Of a stretch of 64,000 nt of DNA, positions 52,401 through 61,974 are shown piece after piece. Source of the DNA: Atopsyche davidsoni (taxonomy: Eukaryota; Arthropoda; Insecta; Trichoptera; Hydrobiosidae); NCBI GenBank assembly GCA_022113835.1, contig JAILWY010000019.1:6410001-6474000 (forward strand). The letters are read 5' to 3'. Position 1 is the first letter of the stretch. Each line of letters opens with the position of its first letter. The position numbers were made by a program, and so were the translations under genes. A model generated the notes under the pieces. The model was not told the origin of the DNA. It ran no database searches and worked only from the letters and a program-made list of their open reading frames with translations.

Positions 52401-55400
52401 AGTTAAATACAATTCAAACAAACCAGCATCAAAGAATCAGGGTGTAGAACGACTCCATACAGACGCACGATGCTCTTGTGCTCAATGCTGTGCATAATTG
52501 CAGCTTCTTTCAGGAACTCCATGGAATTAGAATGCATTCTTTCTCGGCACAGGCATTTGATTGCCACTTGGATCTGAAACAGACAAATCATCAATCTAAA
52601 ACAGATGGTAACTTTTAACTCATGTTTAAAAAATGTTCAATAAACTCCCATCAAATGAATTTAATATATTTTTAGTTATTTAGCTACCATCACAATGGTT
52701 TGCTCTTGTTATTAGACGCTAGCATCTTCGATAATTGATAATGATAATTTGATAAGTAAAAATAGCTTTTAGTTCTTACTCTATGTCCGTCATTGGTCCA
52801 GACTCCTTGCTGAACGACGCCAAATTCCCCGACACCCAATTCTTTGTTCACAGTAATACTTTCAGCAGGAATGATGTGCTTATTTGTGACTCGGGCAACA
52901 ATGTCCGTCGACATTCCAGTTTGAAAATCTTGTGCTTTTTCTTCAGACAGCGCCCCCAAAGCAACGGAATTCTATAAAAAATATATTTATAAATAAATAT
53001 ATTATCTCGTAATAACCATATATTAATTCTGGTAAGTATAGAAAAATCAATAAAGATTAACTGACTTAATATGTATACGGGACTTATCTCGCACAAAGAC
53101 TGTAATTATTTAATAGACTTGGATTTCAGGGATCTGCGCTGGTATCTCAAGAGAGATACCAGCACTGACTCTGACGTTTATTGGGCCCGGTCATCCCGGG
53201 TTTTATATACAAGCTGAAGTTAGTCACAACAGTTGGGGAAAGTACCATCGTTTTGGGAAAAATATCAATCGTCCATATTTCTATAAACGTCTAGTCATTA
53301 AGGCATTCCAAAGGGATTAGTGAATATTGCTGACGGAATATTAGGCGGAAAACACGAAAACACTAGGCTGTTATTGATCATGATAACTGCCTTGCCGACG
53401 TTTCGTACACTCCCCCCTAGTACGGTTCCGTACTACTGATCTACGTCGGCTGCTCGTCGTTTTCGGCGTCGGCGGATGTGTGGGCGAATGTCGGGCTTGG
53501 CATCGGCGGGCTCCGTGGGTCATTCTGCTGGCTGCTCCGTTGGTAGGACAACCGCCGGGCGGGTGTACTTGCCAGTAGCGGTCTTCACCCGCACGACCCG
53601 TCGGGCGCTACTGTCGCTTTCGTTACTCGACCGCTAGGCCACGTATTATACATAGCGAGGTATGGTCGGCCGTGTGATGTCCCGATCAGGAAATGGTTTG
53701 GTGTTAGGGGTTCCTCGTCCCGTGGATCGACTAAGACGTGGGTCAGTGGTCGATTGTTCACAGCGTACTCGGCTTCAGCGAGTGCCGACCGTAGCGTATC
53801 CTCTCTTGGGGCTCACTCCTTGAGGGTATTAGCGAGGGCCTTCTGAACTGATCGAACTAGCCTCTCCCAGGCTCCCCCCATGTGCTATGATGATGGCGGG
53901 ATGAAGTGCCATTTGGTCCGGGCTTTGGCTAGCATGTCCCGGAGCCGTGTGTCCTGCGCCAGATCCTCGATGGCCTTTTTCATTTCACTGTACGCCCCAT
54001 GGAAGTTCGTCCCGTTGTCGCTGTAGATGACGGTAGGCTGTCCTCTTCTCGCCGTCATGCGCTTGATTGCCATGATCGCGGCGTCCGCGCTGAAGTCCCC
54101 GGCAAGCTCTAGGTGCACTGCCCTGGTTGTAAGGCAGGTGAACAGTGCACCATAGCGTTTTTCTTGGCGTAGACCGATGGTTACTTTCATCGGGCCGAAG
54201 TAGTCCAGGCCGTAGTGTGTGAACATCCTGGAGTGGTAAGCTAGTCGGCCCGCCGGTAGCTGCCCCATCAGCGGGTTCCTCAGTCGCTCTCTCATTTTTG
54301 CACGCTTGGCAGGCGTGGATCATTTGCCAGGTGCATGTTCGCGCACCTACGGCAAAAACTCCTGTACTCCGGAGCCTGGCGAGCGTCGTTTCACTGCTCC
54401 CGTGGCCCATTGTCTCGTGACGGGTGCGCTTGCAGCAATGTTGAGCATTCCCAGCCGCGTCCCCATTCGCAGGAGTCCCTCTGCATCTAGAGACGGGTCT
54501 AGGTGCCTCGTACGGGATGCTCCCCCCGTGCTTCGCTGCCTTCATTTCATCCGGGAAGGCCTCGTGCTGAGAGATTTTTGTCCAGTGTTTCTCCTCCGGC
54601 GCCAGGAGGAGAAATTCTCTATGTTGAGTAGGGCGTCTGGGATCTCTGCGATGTGGCCTATGAACTACGGTTTCAGTTCTGCACTGTCCCTGTCGCTCAC
54701 AGCGGGCGGGCGCTCTGTCGGCCAGCAGTCTTCGCCGAGTTTGAGGAAACTCGGGCCCTGAAACCACAGGCCATGTTCTCTCAGGTCGGGTGTCTCCATA
54801 TCACGGGTACCGCCGCGGATCCGTGCGCAGCTAGCACAGGACGGTCGACGAGTCTGTCCAATAGACCGTCCGTCCTATCGTGCTCGTACTCTCCCTTTTG
54901 ATGGTGTCTCCCGTTACTGCGGCTTGGAGCTCTAGCCGCGGTATTGACGCTGGTTCAAGTTTGAGACCTTCCCTTTGCTCATAATGAAGGCCACTCGGTG
55001 TTGTTCGCCCTCTTTGACGCGGTAGGCGACGGCGCAGCATGCCTGCTCCGAGGCGTCGCAGAACATGTGCAGCGTCGCAGTGTTGTCCCTACTCCAAAGG
55101 CAGAATCTAGGCACCGTGATGCGGCTTTGGGCTAGCACTTCTAGCCACTCGCTCCATTTGAGCACGTGTGTAGGGAGCAGTTTGTCATCCCAGCCAACTC
55201 CGGACCGCCACACACTTTGCAGTAGGATTTGTGGTCTCACAGTTAGGCACGTGAGGAACCCGGCCAGGTCTAATATCCTGGCTATGCTGCTCAGCAGACC
55301 CCTTTTGGTGGGCTGTGTGGGCTCCGTTGGGAGCGCCAGGTCAAAGCGGAAGCAGTCGGATGCGGGGTCCCACTGTACTCCTAGGACGCCCTCTGTCGGA

Positions 55401-58400
55401 CTCTCGGCAATTGTCACTGTGCTCCCGGCGCGTTTGTCGTCCGGCACGGTTGCCAGAAAGGTGGTGTCGTTGGAGACCCAGTTAGTCAGCTCGATACCGC
55501 TCCTTTGATGAGATTTACGGCCTCCTCGGGGGTGTCTACTGCATCCAGGTAGTCGTCCATATAAAATGTACTGTGTATGGCCGCTGCTGCTTCAGGCAGC
55601 TCCTCCTGTTGCGCCTGTGCTGCCATGTCCAGGACGAACTGAGCGCTGCTTGGTGACCACTTTGCCCCAAACATCATGGATGTCAGGACGTACTCCTCTG
55701 GTTCTTTTGTGGCGTTATCCCGCCACAGAAAGCGTTGGACCGACTGGTCTTGTCTCCGGATCTTTATCCGGAGAAACATCTCCCAGATGTCGGCTGCAAT
55801 CGCTACCCTTCCTTCTTGGAATCTTAACACATTCCCGAGTAGAGATTTCAGGAGGTCTGGGCCCGCGATCAGCTGGTCGTTAAGTGAAGCGCTGCGGCAT
55901 TTGCTGGCGGCATCAAAAACAACTCTAATTTTTCCCGACTTGTTCAGGTTGATGAATGCGAAGTGTGAGAGGTACCACCTCCGGCTGGTGCTTTCCAGCT
56001 CGGCGGGATTCGCTTTCCTGGCTTAGCCCTTTGCTACATAGTCTTTAATTTTCTCCCTGTAGGCGTTTGCGAGCTCCTCGTCGCTCCAGAGTTTCTACTC
56101 CAGGGAGCGCAAGCAGGTCAAGGCACAGTCGTGGTTGTTAGGCAGTCGTACGTCTCCTTCCTTCCAAAGGAGGCCCGTCTCCCACTGGCCTGACGTGAGC
56201 TGCTTTGTGGTGGCGCTCATTATGGTGCGAGCTCTTTTTTCCACGGCGCACTCAGCTCGTAGGAAGGGGGTGACTCCGAGGGAGTCAATTGTGAAGCTTT
56301 CCTTCACAAGCTCGTTCAGGAAGTCGTCCCTGATGAGGGTGAGGCTCACTTTGCTATTGGTGTCTTCGTTGCCACCGCCGTGCACCGTCCACCCTAGTGC
56401 TGTATGCGACATCACTCGGTCGTTGCCCTCTTCCTCTCTCAGCCTCCGAGTGACGATGACGAGCATTATGGGAAAAATATCAATCGTCCATATTTCTATA
56501 AATGTCTAGTCATTAAGGCATTCCAAAGGGATTAGTGAATATTGCTGACGGAATATCAGGCGGAAAACACGCAAACACTAGGCTGTTGTTGATCATGATA
56601 ATTGCCTTGCCGACGTTTCGTACAATATGTTTAAAGTGTACACTAAATATTTTAACCTTATTAAGGTTTAAAGTATTTAATAGAAAATTATTTAAAATTA
56701 CAAAAAATTATAAGTTTTAATAAGACAAATATATACAATTGCATTATTTAGTGAGCGAAAAACAAAGTATTATATACCTTAAATTGTTAATGAATTTTTG
56801 TACGATAGATATATTATAATTATTATAAATTAAAGTTGTGAAATAATAATATACCTCATCTTTTTTCCCGGGGCCAAGAAGTTTTTTGATGCGTGATAAA
56901 TAATTTTGCGGATAGTACTTGGTATAAAACTTTTTTAGTCGGCGTTGCTCTGGACGGGACATGCCCAGCTGGGCCAAGTCTTCATCCGTCACATACTTCA
57001 GCTGAGACGTCTTCAAGATCTTCAGGTCAGTTCTAAAACACATTTCAACTTAGATGTCAGATTATATAATTTACAGAAAAATTACAACAATAAGCCTATG
57101 AAAATAACAAGATGTAGAAATGTCTATGCTTATTTTATTTTTTATACAACAAAAAAAAAAAAACCTAATTAATTATATTATCTTGTATCGTACATCTAAA
57201 AAAGTGTTTCCAAAATATTTAACAATGCATTTTATTTTTTGAAAAGGAACATTGCTGGTTGCGTGGATCGTACGTCGTAAAATGCTATTTCAGGAAAATT
57301 GCAAAACATATGTTAGATTTGAAAGAAACTCATCCTTCAAGAATTTCTTTATTAATTATGGTTTATGTTTAGGATAAAAAAATCTCTATTCTCAGCTTAT
57401 TTTTCAAGTCATCACTTGAGTCATGTTCTGAGAATAGATAAGAATTTCAGATCTCATAGTTTTGAGAGTTAATCATCAGCACATAGATTGTAAAACATGA
57501 TAAGTATGCATAATAACTAAGAAAATATATTACACAAATTAGAATAATTTGCTATCATTCTATATTTTGTGTAAATATCTAAAAATACTTGCAAATTACA
57601 ATTACAAATCATTCTTCACATATTGATAGCCTAATGTGATGTGCGTCTGATAAAATATTCCCAGTAGTGAGGAATCTTATCATTCTAATCAAACAAAATT
57701 AATTAATCAATTATATTTCTAGGAGCAAACGTGAATACTTGTCAATACTATTATATGTGAACTGCTGCTTGATTAGATAAAACCTGAGATGAGACATTAT
57801 TTTGTGAACCTATTTGTAAATATATCATATTGCTATAATATGGATCCAGCGTCAATATAATTGCAGATTGACGTGAGTTGAATAGTATTATAAAAAAAAA
57901 TTCTACCACAAAGGGAGGTTATCAAGCATAAATTGATAATTTGCACTCAATATAGCACAGTTTATTACTGATTACTAATCACTTAATTATATAAGCTGTC
58001 TTGTATCTACTGTAATTAAATTTTAAAAGAAATATTTTTTTCTTGTGAATTATAAATTCTTAAAAATTATCAATTAATAAAATATACTTACTTTATTGGG
58101 TCATAATAATGCTGTAGCTCCGCCTCAACTAGGAACTCAAAAAGACCGATACACGTATCTGTGAAAATACATTAAATAAGTATAAATATCTAAAATAGGT
58201 ATTCATATGTTAGCAATACATGTGACTAAACTTGATGAATATATCCATTACAAGCCATTTATTCTGCGATGATAACTGCATATATTTAAATTAATATATA
58301 AACGAAAACACTATATATACTTTTTAAAAAAAATGCTCTCGTTTCTGTACATCTCAGTGTTATATGTAGATAGGTATCTACGCACGTATTGCACACAAAC

Positions 58401-58464
58401 AAATCCGGCCAAAATGTATATTGCGATATATAGACTAATATTGTATACGAATGTACTGACCCAT
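37244..58464 (-). CDS. Ack-like: Ack-type non-receptor tyrosine kinase (activated Cdc42 kinase-like), 23 coding exons in the UBA form
   Basis: Exons: 58464-58461 (tentative), 58158-58092, 57032-56855, 52971-52780, 52573-52424, 49895-49747, 49663-49523, 49371-49212, 49128-48997, 48718-48621, 48514-48397, 48246-48046, 47962-47728, 47417-47326, 47131-46955, 46879-46731, 46641-46525, 46369-46203, 45907-45852, 40339-40104, 39563-39473, 39368-38408, 38065-37944 and 37453-37244. That is 24 segments counting the 4-nt first one, and 1400 aa. All phases agree. Domain order SAM-like, kinase, SH3, CRIB, linker, UBA is diagnostic of the ACK/TNK2 family, cytosolic kinases that bind GTP-Cdc42 and act in receptor endocytosis and signalling. 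The length fits the long insect Ack-like form better than the shorter Ack, but the choice between the two is an inference. Long introns hold transposons. Confidence 0.88.
38408..40339 (-). CDS. Ack-like: Ack: C-terminal linker exons
   Basis: Exons 40339-40104, 39563-39473 and 39368-38408 encode about residues 862-1290. The first carries [18 protein letters not shown] and a proline-rich run [10 protein letters not shown]. The third begins [18 protein letters not shown] followed by a basic stretch HTRKYPLII, reminiscent of the conserved Mig6-like region of ACK proteins. The rest is acidic, Ser-rich and probably disordered, with NPF tripeptides (SINPFSS, CSNPF), which bind EH domains and fit the endocytic role of the family. 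Confidence 0.8.
40380..43221. other. Ack intron / possible 3' UTR of the large-exon form
   Basis: The sequence next to 43221 would be the 3' UTR if the large exon is terminal. The rest is AT-rich intron with no other exon that I can find and no clear transposon. Confidence 0.45.
43222..45465 (-). CDS. Ack-like: Ack: large 2.2-kb exon with its own stop (alternative 3' end)
   Basis: A single open exon of 748 codons follows TGACCCCAG and starts [11 protein letters not shown] in the phase left by exon 45907-45852. It ends at TGA just after NGFPPSPAP. The protein is Ser/Asn-rich, low in hydrophobic content, and carries polar repeats and possible SH3-binding proline runs (GKSPPPSQN). Used as the last exon it gives about 1608 aa without UBA. 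Skipping it joins 45852 to 40339 in phase 0 and restores the UBA end. Weak internal phase-0 donors near the end (AAC/GTATCT, ATA/GTAAAC) could allow a form with both. A minus-strand AATAAA lies near 43005. Confidence 0.75.
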   Translation of the reverse strand, partial: KLQCSLQSLSSIASNDVDLSIQVLRLPLWDKASAEFCFAKSRELLTKPFNITSYSDLSEIASITGDAYSMKKTKSSKQKYITEDMLKVNRVNKVGKGGRNLNDYDYFNKNDNADNDTLTKKSNKNRSQNSSTSSIHFPKETKELKVGYEEDSISSFSNNGTLKKEKTTKNSMTGESDNLRSSSFDLLETIDRSLGKVGLLSGPLKTQIEPGSPQFNTKNASLTPKSVKSPNMDFFLFPNINDLVDQADDVYEAEGAVFSPRSLKNEVFFNEPVKSNQQYPQNIEKKVPKSDSFSRKKYNFQDSSRRFDDFAGNIESPVTPTNKLLDKNAMYNKKRQLAAGMNSIGFLTKTKDKSLHNSTTSIHSAYQLPTKPLIRNQQYDEFICRPRAMSFSERGICVPIPSFPTQKVLSSKSIKARNLRRQSYNPGVYEMDSSSSDSEAGLDYSISHSECDIRLIMNKNTAKRNKPVRQLSCRKASRNSLSKNNTRDSTGNGITSKFSSSNSSIRSVPQNFMSGGTGYDPKYNNMWYIQSPGEFIMNNQKNGGHVYIDRYCVPSNQSKKSYTTLNHGNFNPRNVRPNANQLFRHETNHGFANNFDVSVTAKTRPTLSNHLHPDYGHESSNFDVSKLTGKSPPPSQNFLHNITSPGSMNSALGNARATVMATTFDWPEAISGSAVLSNGQFTTHDAGIVNFPSNYIASNGGRWCPVDRLALTDRLESSSSDSSNVSLTDYPDFKNDFSNGFPPSPAP
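48046..48718 (-). CDS. Ack-like: Ack: SH3 and CRIB exons
   Basis: Exons 48718-48621 and 48514-48397 form an SH3 fold (residues about 392-463) with [15 protein letters not shown], the tryptophan in TQWKG and [13 protein letters not shown]. Exon 48246-48046 follows with a basic stretch and then the CRIB motif [15 protein letters not shown] (ISxP, then HxxHVG). CRIB motifs bind GTP-loaded Cdc42 or Rac. Having SH3 directly after the kinase and before CRIB is the ACK arrangement and separates this gene from PAK and other CRIB proteins. Confidence 0.9.
48997..52971 (-). CDS. Ack-like: Ack: tyrosine kinase domain exons
   Basis: Six exons encode about residues 84-391. The glycine loop GVGEFG is at 129-134, the VAIK lysine at 153, the catalytic loop HRDLAARN at 246-253 (the AAR form marks a tyrosine kinase), DFG at 266-268, and a WCAPE activation-segment end at 294-298. 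YYQTNFN in the activation loop gives candidate autophosphorylation tyrosines. [17 protein letters not shown] is the usual F-helix region. No catalytic residue is missing, so the kinase should be active. The intron between the first two blocks of the kinase (49896-52423) is 2.5 kb and carries a piggyBac-type MITE. Confidence 0.93.
50031..50649. mobile_element. piggyBac-type MITE with internal direct repeat, in Ack intron
   Basis: The element begins CACACTTTAAGCGGG and ends CCCGCCTTTAGTGTG, imperfect inverted termini, with TTAA on both sides (50027-50030 and 50650-50653), the target of piggyBac-type transposases. Inside, a block of about 95 bp is repeated: 50039-50131 and 50241-50338, sharing GATGTGCGAAGCGGGCAAAA-like sequence and TGAAATCTAGTCTATACACT. 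There is no ORF, so it depends on an enzyme elsewhere. Confidence 0.75.
50650..52423. other. Ack intron sequence, no exon seen
   Basis: AT-rich intron between kinase exons. Contains long A/T runs and a palindrome-like AT stretch around 50730-50820. No gene or structured element is supported. Confidence 0.5.
53074..53409 (-). repeat. BEL/Pao 3' LTR with hairpin
   Basis: The complete LTR (336 bp) starts TATACGGG on the plus strand and ends CGTACA. It contains an 11-bp hairpin at 53138-53163 (GCTGGTATCTC pairing with GAGATACCAGC around an AAGA loop), which may act in transcription or RNA 3' processing. Confidence 0.75.
53885..56466 (-). pseudogene. BEL/Pao pol remnants (RT, RNase H region, integrase)
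   Basis: ORFs on the minus strand, in order: 56466-56095 (pre-RT spacer with TALGWTVHG), 55830-55486 (RT palm with [11 protein letters not shown]), 55447-54932 ([16 protein letters not shown] and an RNase H-like [13 protein letters not shown]), then a frameshifted region, and 54295-53885 (integrase core with [14 protein letters not shown] and YSDNGTNF). They lie in different frames separated by stops, and the integrase C-terminus ends early at KWHFIPPSS. No functional polyprotein can be made. Confidence 0.85.
56470..56624 (-). repeat. BEL/Pao 5' LTR remnant
   Basis: Only the outer 155 bp remain. It differs from the other LTR at about five sites (for example AAATGTCTAG against AAACGTCTAG), so the insertion is old enough to have diverged by roughly 3 percent. 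Confidence 0.8.
56855..58464 (-). CDS. Ack-like: Ack: SAM-like N-terminal exons and probable start
   Basis: Exons 58158-58092 and 57032-56855 encode residues 2-83. They begin [18 protein letters not shown] and contain [20 protein letters not shown], the SAM-like helices found at the N-terminus of ACK kinases, used for membrane targeting and dimerisation. The frame needs one preceding base. The best start is ATG G at 58464-58461: it has a full ACCATGG context, a GTCAGT donor, and yields [10 protein letters not shown], similar in spacing to the vertebrate start. An A/T-rich TATA-like run lies just upstream on the minus strand. The first exon remains tentative because only four coding bases support it; an acceptor-like CTGCAG sits just before it. 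Confidence 0.7.
57033..58091. other. Ack intron, no further feature
   Basis: AT-rich intron between the two SAM-like exons. I see no element or additional exon in it. Confidence 0.5.
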
Positions 58465-59865
58465 GGTATCTGCAGGTTTTCCGGCTTGTATTTATATTTA
58501 TATTTACGACTTCCCCATTGACTTCCGCAGCAGCACTTCGATACCCAAGCGTCTATTTATATTTTAAGAGTAATAACTAGGCAGAGACGCCCGAAAGGCA
58601 GATTTAAACCCGAACTTATCATGTTTAGATATTTTAGTAATATTTAAACACGATTTCGGACACAATATTATTGAACTTTTAATTTTAGTAGATAATGCTG
58701 GGACCTGTCAAAACACAACCCAGCGGAGCAGCGGGATCAGCCATTTACTTTCATGCCATAGTGTAGTGAAAAGTATCTCGGAGCGAAGACCAAAGACAAT
58801 AAAAAGTGTTTCAGAGGAGAAGTCGTCGTTTATGGCAACACAGAGGTCATAATATTTTAAATAAAGTACTTTATTATTATTATATATTACAAGGCAAACT
58901 ATGGCAGCACAGTTATCATAATATATTTAATTTTTTCTTATTTTTCCGCGTCAAAACCAATGAAATAAAACAAGTGGAAAAATTGTATTTAAAATATTTA
59001 AGTAAAAATCCATCAATAACTTTCTGTTTTATTGCTACCATGATACCTTGATTCATATTGCATTAAATTGGTACATCCTTGTACTGATTTTATCCAAATA
59101 CACCCATATTTATTATTTACATCAAAATAATTTATATCCTACAATTAAAAATAAAAATACATGTATATCACCTTCAAATGATATAAATGGTTGCTCAGTG
59201 AATAACTGCAAAGTTTTCTTATCTTATCTTAATTTGTAAATATTATTGCGCCACTTATCCGTACCAAAGTTCATTAAGATTTAATGTGGGATAAAAATAT
59301 TTTTTATGTACATATTTTAAGCACAGAGTTATCCAAAAAAATATATTAAAAGCAAATATCACAGAATAAAGTTTTGCTGTGCAATATAAGTTGATGTCAA
59401 TAATATGAACCTGTATTATATTTATTTTATATATTTTCACGGCTAATTCAGATAGTTTTAAAGCAGACTGCAAGCGAATGCGAAACGATTAGGGGAAGCG
59501 CGGTTGTGTCCGGCTCATAACGTCTCCGGCATTTGCCTACGCGTATACAGGGAAATTAAAGTATACATGTCCTACAAATTTCCTTTTGGAGATTTTCTTT
59601 TCTTCTTAAGCCTAATAAAAACTGTATGCATTTTTACCAACAAAAAAACTTACTTCTCTCCTGGATTAGATCTCGGGACTCTGTGAACGATAAATACAAA
59701 GGAAATATCATTAGATTTTTTGATTGTGTAAGGTTTCTGAACTATCAAACACCCGGATAGTTCGACACAACATGCGACCAACTTGCAGCTAGTCAATAGC
59801 TTCCTACATTGCGTTGTTAACTTAGACAAAACCATAAAAAACAGGTAAAATAAAGTGTAGAGGTC
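58465..59865. other. Region upstream of the Ack start
   Basis: It should hold 5' UTR or a promoter of Ack on the minus strand. A short imperfect direct repeat lies at about 58833-58930 (TATGGCAACACAG and TATGGCAGCACAG, each followed by TCATAATAT-type sequence). No gene is supported on either strand. Confidence 0.4.
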
Positions 59866-60270
59866 TTAAAGCATGGGTGGCCAACCTTTTTCAGCAGCCG
59901 GAATGAAGGAAATGAGATAATATACAAAGCAAGCAAGCGATATAGTGTTTTTGAAGAAGATACAACAAAAATGTGAATCAAACATATTTATTAGATTAAA
60001 GTTAGGCAATACAAAACAATAATAATAAAAAATAAACAAAATAGAATAAATTTTAGAGAGACGTCTGATTTTTTTTGTCAGAAATAAGCGCATCAATGTT
60101 GTTGCTACACGCAAACAGTAATTCGTGTTCTCATATGAGATTTAATATGCTTCATTCGAGTAAAAAGCTGTTCACACGTGTAAGTGTTTCCAAATAGCGA
60201 AATCATCGATAGAGCATGTTCGTATAATGCAGGATATTTCTCCTTGTCTAAATATGTTTTGTAAAACATA

Positions 60271-60319
<49 letters not shown>

Positions 60320-60381
60320 CATATGCTCCGCGGGCCAATTGTAAACACCCCGCGGGCCGCGGTTTGGCCACCCATGCTTTA
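59866..60381 (-). mobile_element. hAT element remnant with dimerisation-domain fragment
   Basis: TTAAAGCATGGGTGGCCAA at the left and TTGGCCACCCATGCTTTAA at the right are perfect 19-bp inverted repeats bounding about 516 bp. A minus-strand ORF (60386-60105) ends in YPALYEHALSMISLFGNTYT followed by CEQLFTRMKHIKS, the C-terminal dimerisation region of hAT transposases of the ZBED/GTF2IRD2-like type. All upstream catalytic parts are deleted. A (TA)n tract at about 60274-60316 fills the deletion side. Confidence 0.8.
60274..60316. repeat. (TA)n microsatellite inside the hAT remnant
   Basis: About 21 consecutive TA units just inside the right terminal region of the hAT remnant. Such a tract is length-variable and prone to assembly error. 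Confidence 0.9.
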
Positions 60382-61249
60382 AACACTTAAGCCCTCTAGA
60401 AATTCAACATTTTTGACAGACTACTTGGTGGAATCTACTATAATAATAGCCATTGTGTGTGTGTGTGTTTCATTTTTTGCTTCTCTATAGAATATCTTAA
60501 ATGATACAACGTTGATTTTTTGCACGTAAGTTTAGTAAGTTTTTCCGCAGTTATGTGCCGAATTTCAAGACGATAGGATAATATTTTCATTCATAAACTA
60601 ATTAAATAAAACTATCAAATATGCTTTATGTACGAATTATATGATTCTGTTGTTCACAGCGAGAATTTCAAATTTAGAATTTTTACCAAAAAACAAAATA
60701 TGATGCTTCTAAGAAATTTCCAGTTTATGTCAGCTTGACACAAGTACCAATTTTATTTTTCAGTTGCGTTAGAAATTATTAATCACATCATTAATAACTT
60801 AAAATGCCTCCTAAAAAAATAACTCCGTCTAAGCACAGCAAACGTAATTAAAAAAGAATAGCACAATTGAACGTGATAAAGACTGCATCTAATAAATAAT
60901 AGTGCAGCGAAAGTGATTCAATGTTTGTGACACAAAATGTGATATTTCCTAGAATGGCTTTGCTTTCAAAATTAATATTCGGTTATTAAAAAAATATGTG
61001 TACAAAATATTCATCTAATTGTCAGCCAAACATATGTTCAAACACTATTGCATCGTTCATCGAATACGTCATTTTATGACGGGCTACATTTCTAGTATTT
61101 TAAATAATAAGTAAAACACTTGGAGTGATTTTTCCCTCTACAAATCAACCCACAGCTTACAGCTAGCCAATATGATTTTGTCTTAACGAAGGCTGCAAGT
61201 TGGCGGTGCGAAGTGCTATAAAGCCCGTATTTTTATGCAAAAGGATATA
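60382..61249. other. Spacer between hAT remnant and MITE
   Basis: AT-rich with a short GT run near 60455. No gene or clear element seen. Confidence 0.45.
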
Positions 61250-61589
61250 CAGCCAATACCCCACTTTACGCGACTCCGTTTCACTATAACGCGAATTTAA
61301 AATTTCGCGTTAAAATGCCTCGCATTACGCGAATTTCTTATTTAAAGAATGCGTATGAACATAATGTAGTCATTGACTTCTCTTTACAATTAAAAACAGC
61401 GTTGGGTGTTACGAACGTATTTTACAATAACGTAAAAGAAACGTTAACCTAAATACAATAGATGTATTTTTCATTAAAGTGATTGATTCAAATGATTCGT
61501 ATTTTTTGTATTAAGTTTTGACGAATGCGAATGTCACTTAACGCGATTTTTTCCGGAACGTATCCCTTGCGTAAAGCGGGGTATTACTG
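61250..61589. mobile_element. TA-flanked MITE (pogo/Tc1-mariner type)
   Basis: The 340-bp element starts CAGCCAATACCCCACTTTAC and ends with the inverse of CAGTAATACCCCGCTTTACG. TA sits on both sides. Internal strings such as TATAACGCGAATTT and AACGCGATTTTTT show further symmetry. It is non-coding and needs a transposase from elsewhere. Confidence 0.75.
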
Positions 61590-61596
61590 TAAAGAA

Positions 61597-61940
61597 TAGG
61601 TTCCCAAAGTGGTCAATATCGACCCCCAGGGGTCGATTCTGCCCTGCAAGGGGTCGACGACAGCGAAAAATTAAATTGGGGGTCCACGAACTGTAAATGG
61701 GGATCTACAAGAGTGGATCCCATTGAACCACTACTTTCAATGTACAGCGATGTTTCAGTGTGTAACATGGTTAAAATTGTACTAAATTAATGTTTACTTA
61801 TAAATGTCAAAGATATTCAATGTTTACATACCGACATAAAATATGGCGCACCCTGTATATGAGATATAAAAATTCAGAGGTCTACGAAAAACAGGAAAAC
61901 TCGACATGGGGTCGACGGGAAAAAATAGTTTGGGTGCCTA
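61597..61940. mobile_element. hAT-like MITE
   Basis: TAGGTTCCCAAAGT at the left and AGTTTGGGTGCCTA at the right are imperfect inverted termini of about 14 bp. The interior has repeated GGGGTCGA-type motifs and no ORF. It lies seven bases after the previous MITE. I could not confirm an 8-bp target duplication. Confidence 0.5.
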
Positions 61941-61974
61941 TGCTGCAAAGGCTTTAGGCTAGGTTAATAGCGCA

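Larger units (their letters stand above)
53074..56624 (-). mobile_element. BEL/Pao LTR retrotransposon, internally deleted, in Ack intron
   Basis: A GC-rich 3.55-kb insertion splits the intron between SAM-like and kinase exons. It is flanked by ATATG on both sides (53069-53073 and 56625-56629), a 5-bp target duplication. The left LTR is 53074-53409. The right LTR survives only as its outer 155 bp (56470-56624), which matches 53255-53409 with about five differences. The deletion joins truncated 5' LTR directly to the segment before RT, so gag and protease are gone. Coding remnants run on the minus strand. The pol order and the [11 protein letters not shown] motif identify BEL/Pao. Confidence 0.88.

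Noticed and set aside
53985..54767. 260-aa minus-strand ORF in the BEL element
   Set aside because: It overlaps the true integrase frame; its Arg/Pro/His-rich composition is a wrong-frame reading of GC-rich DNA.
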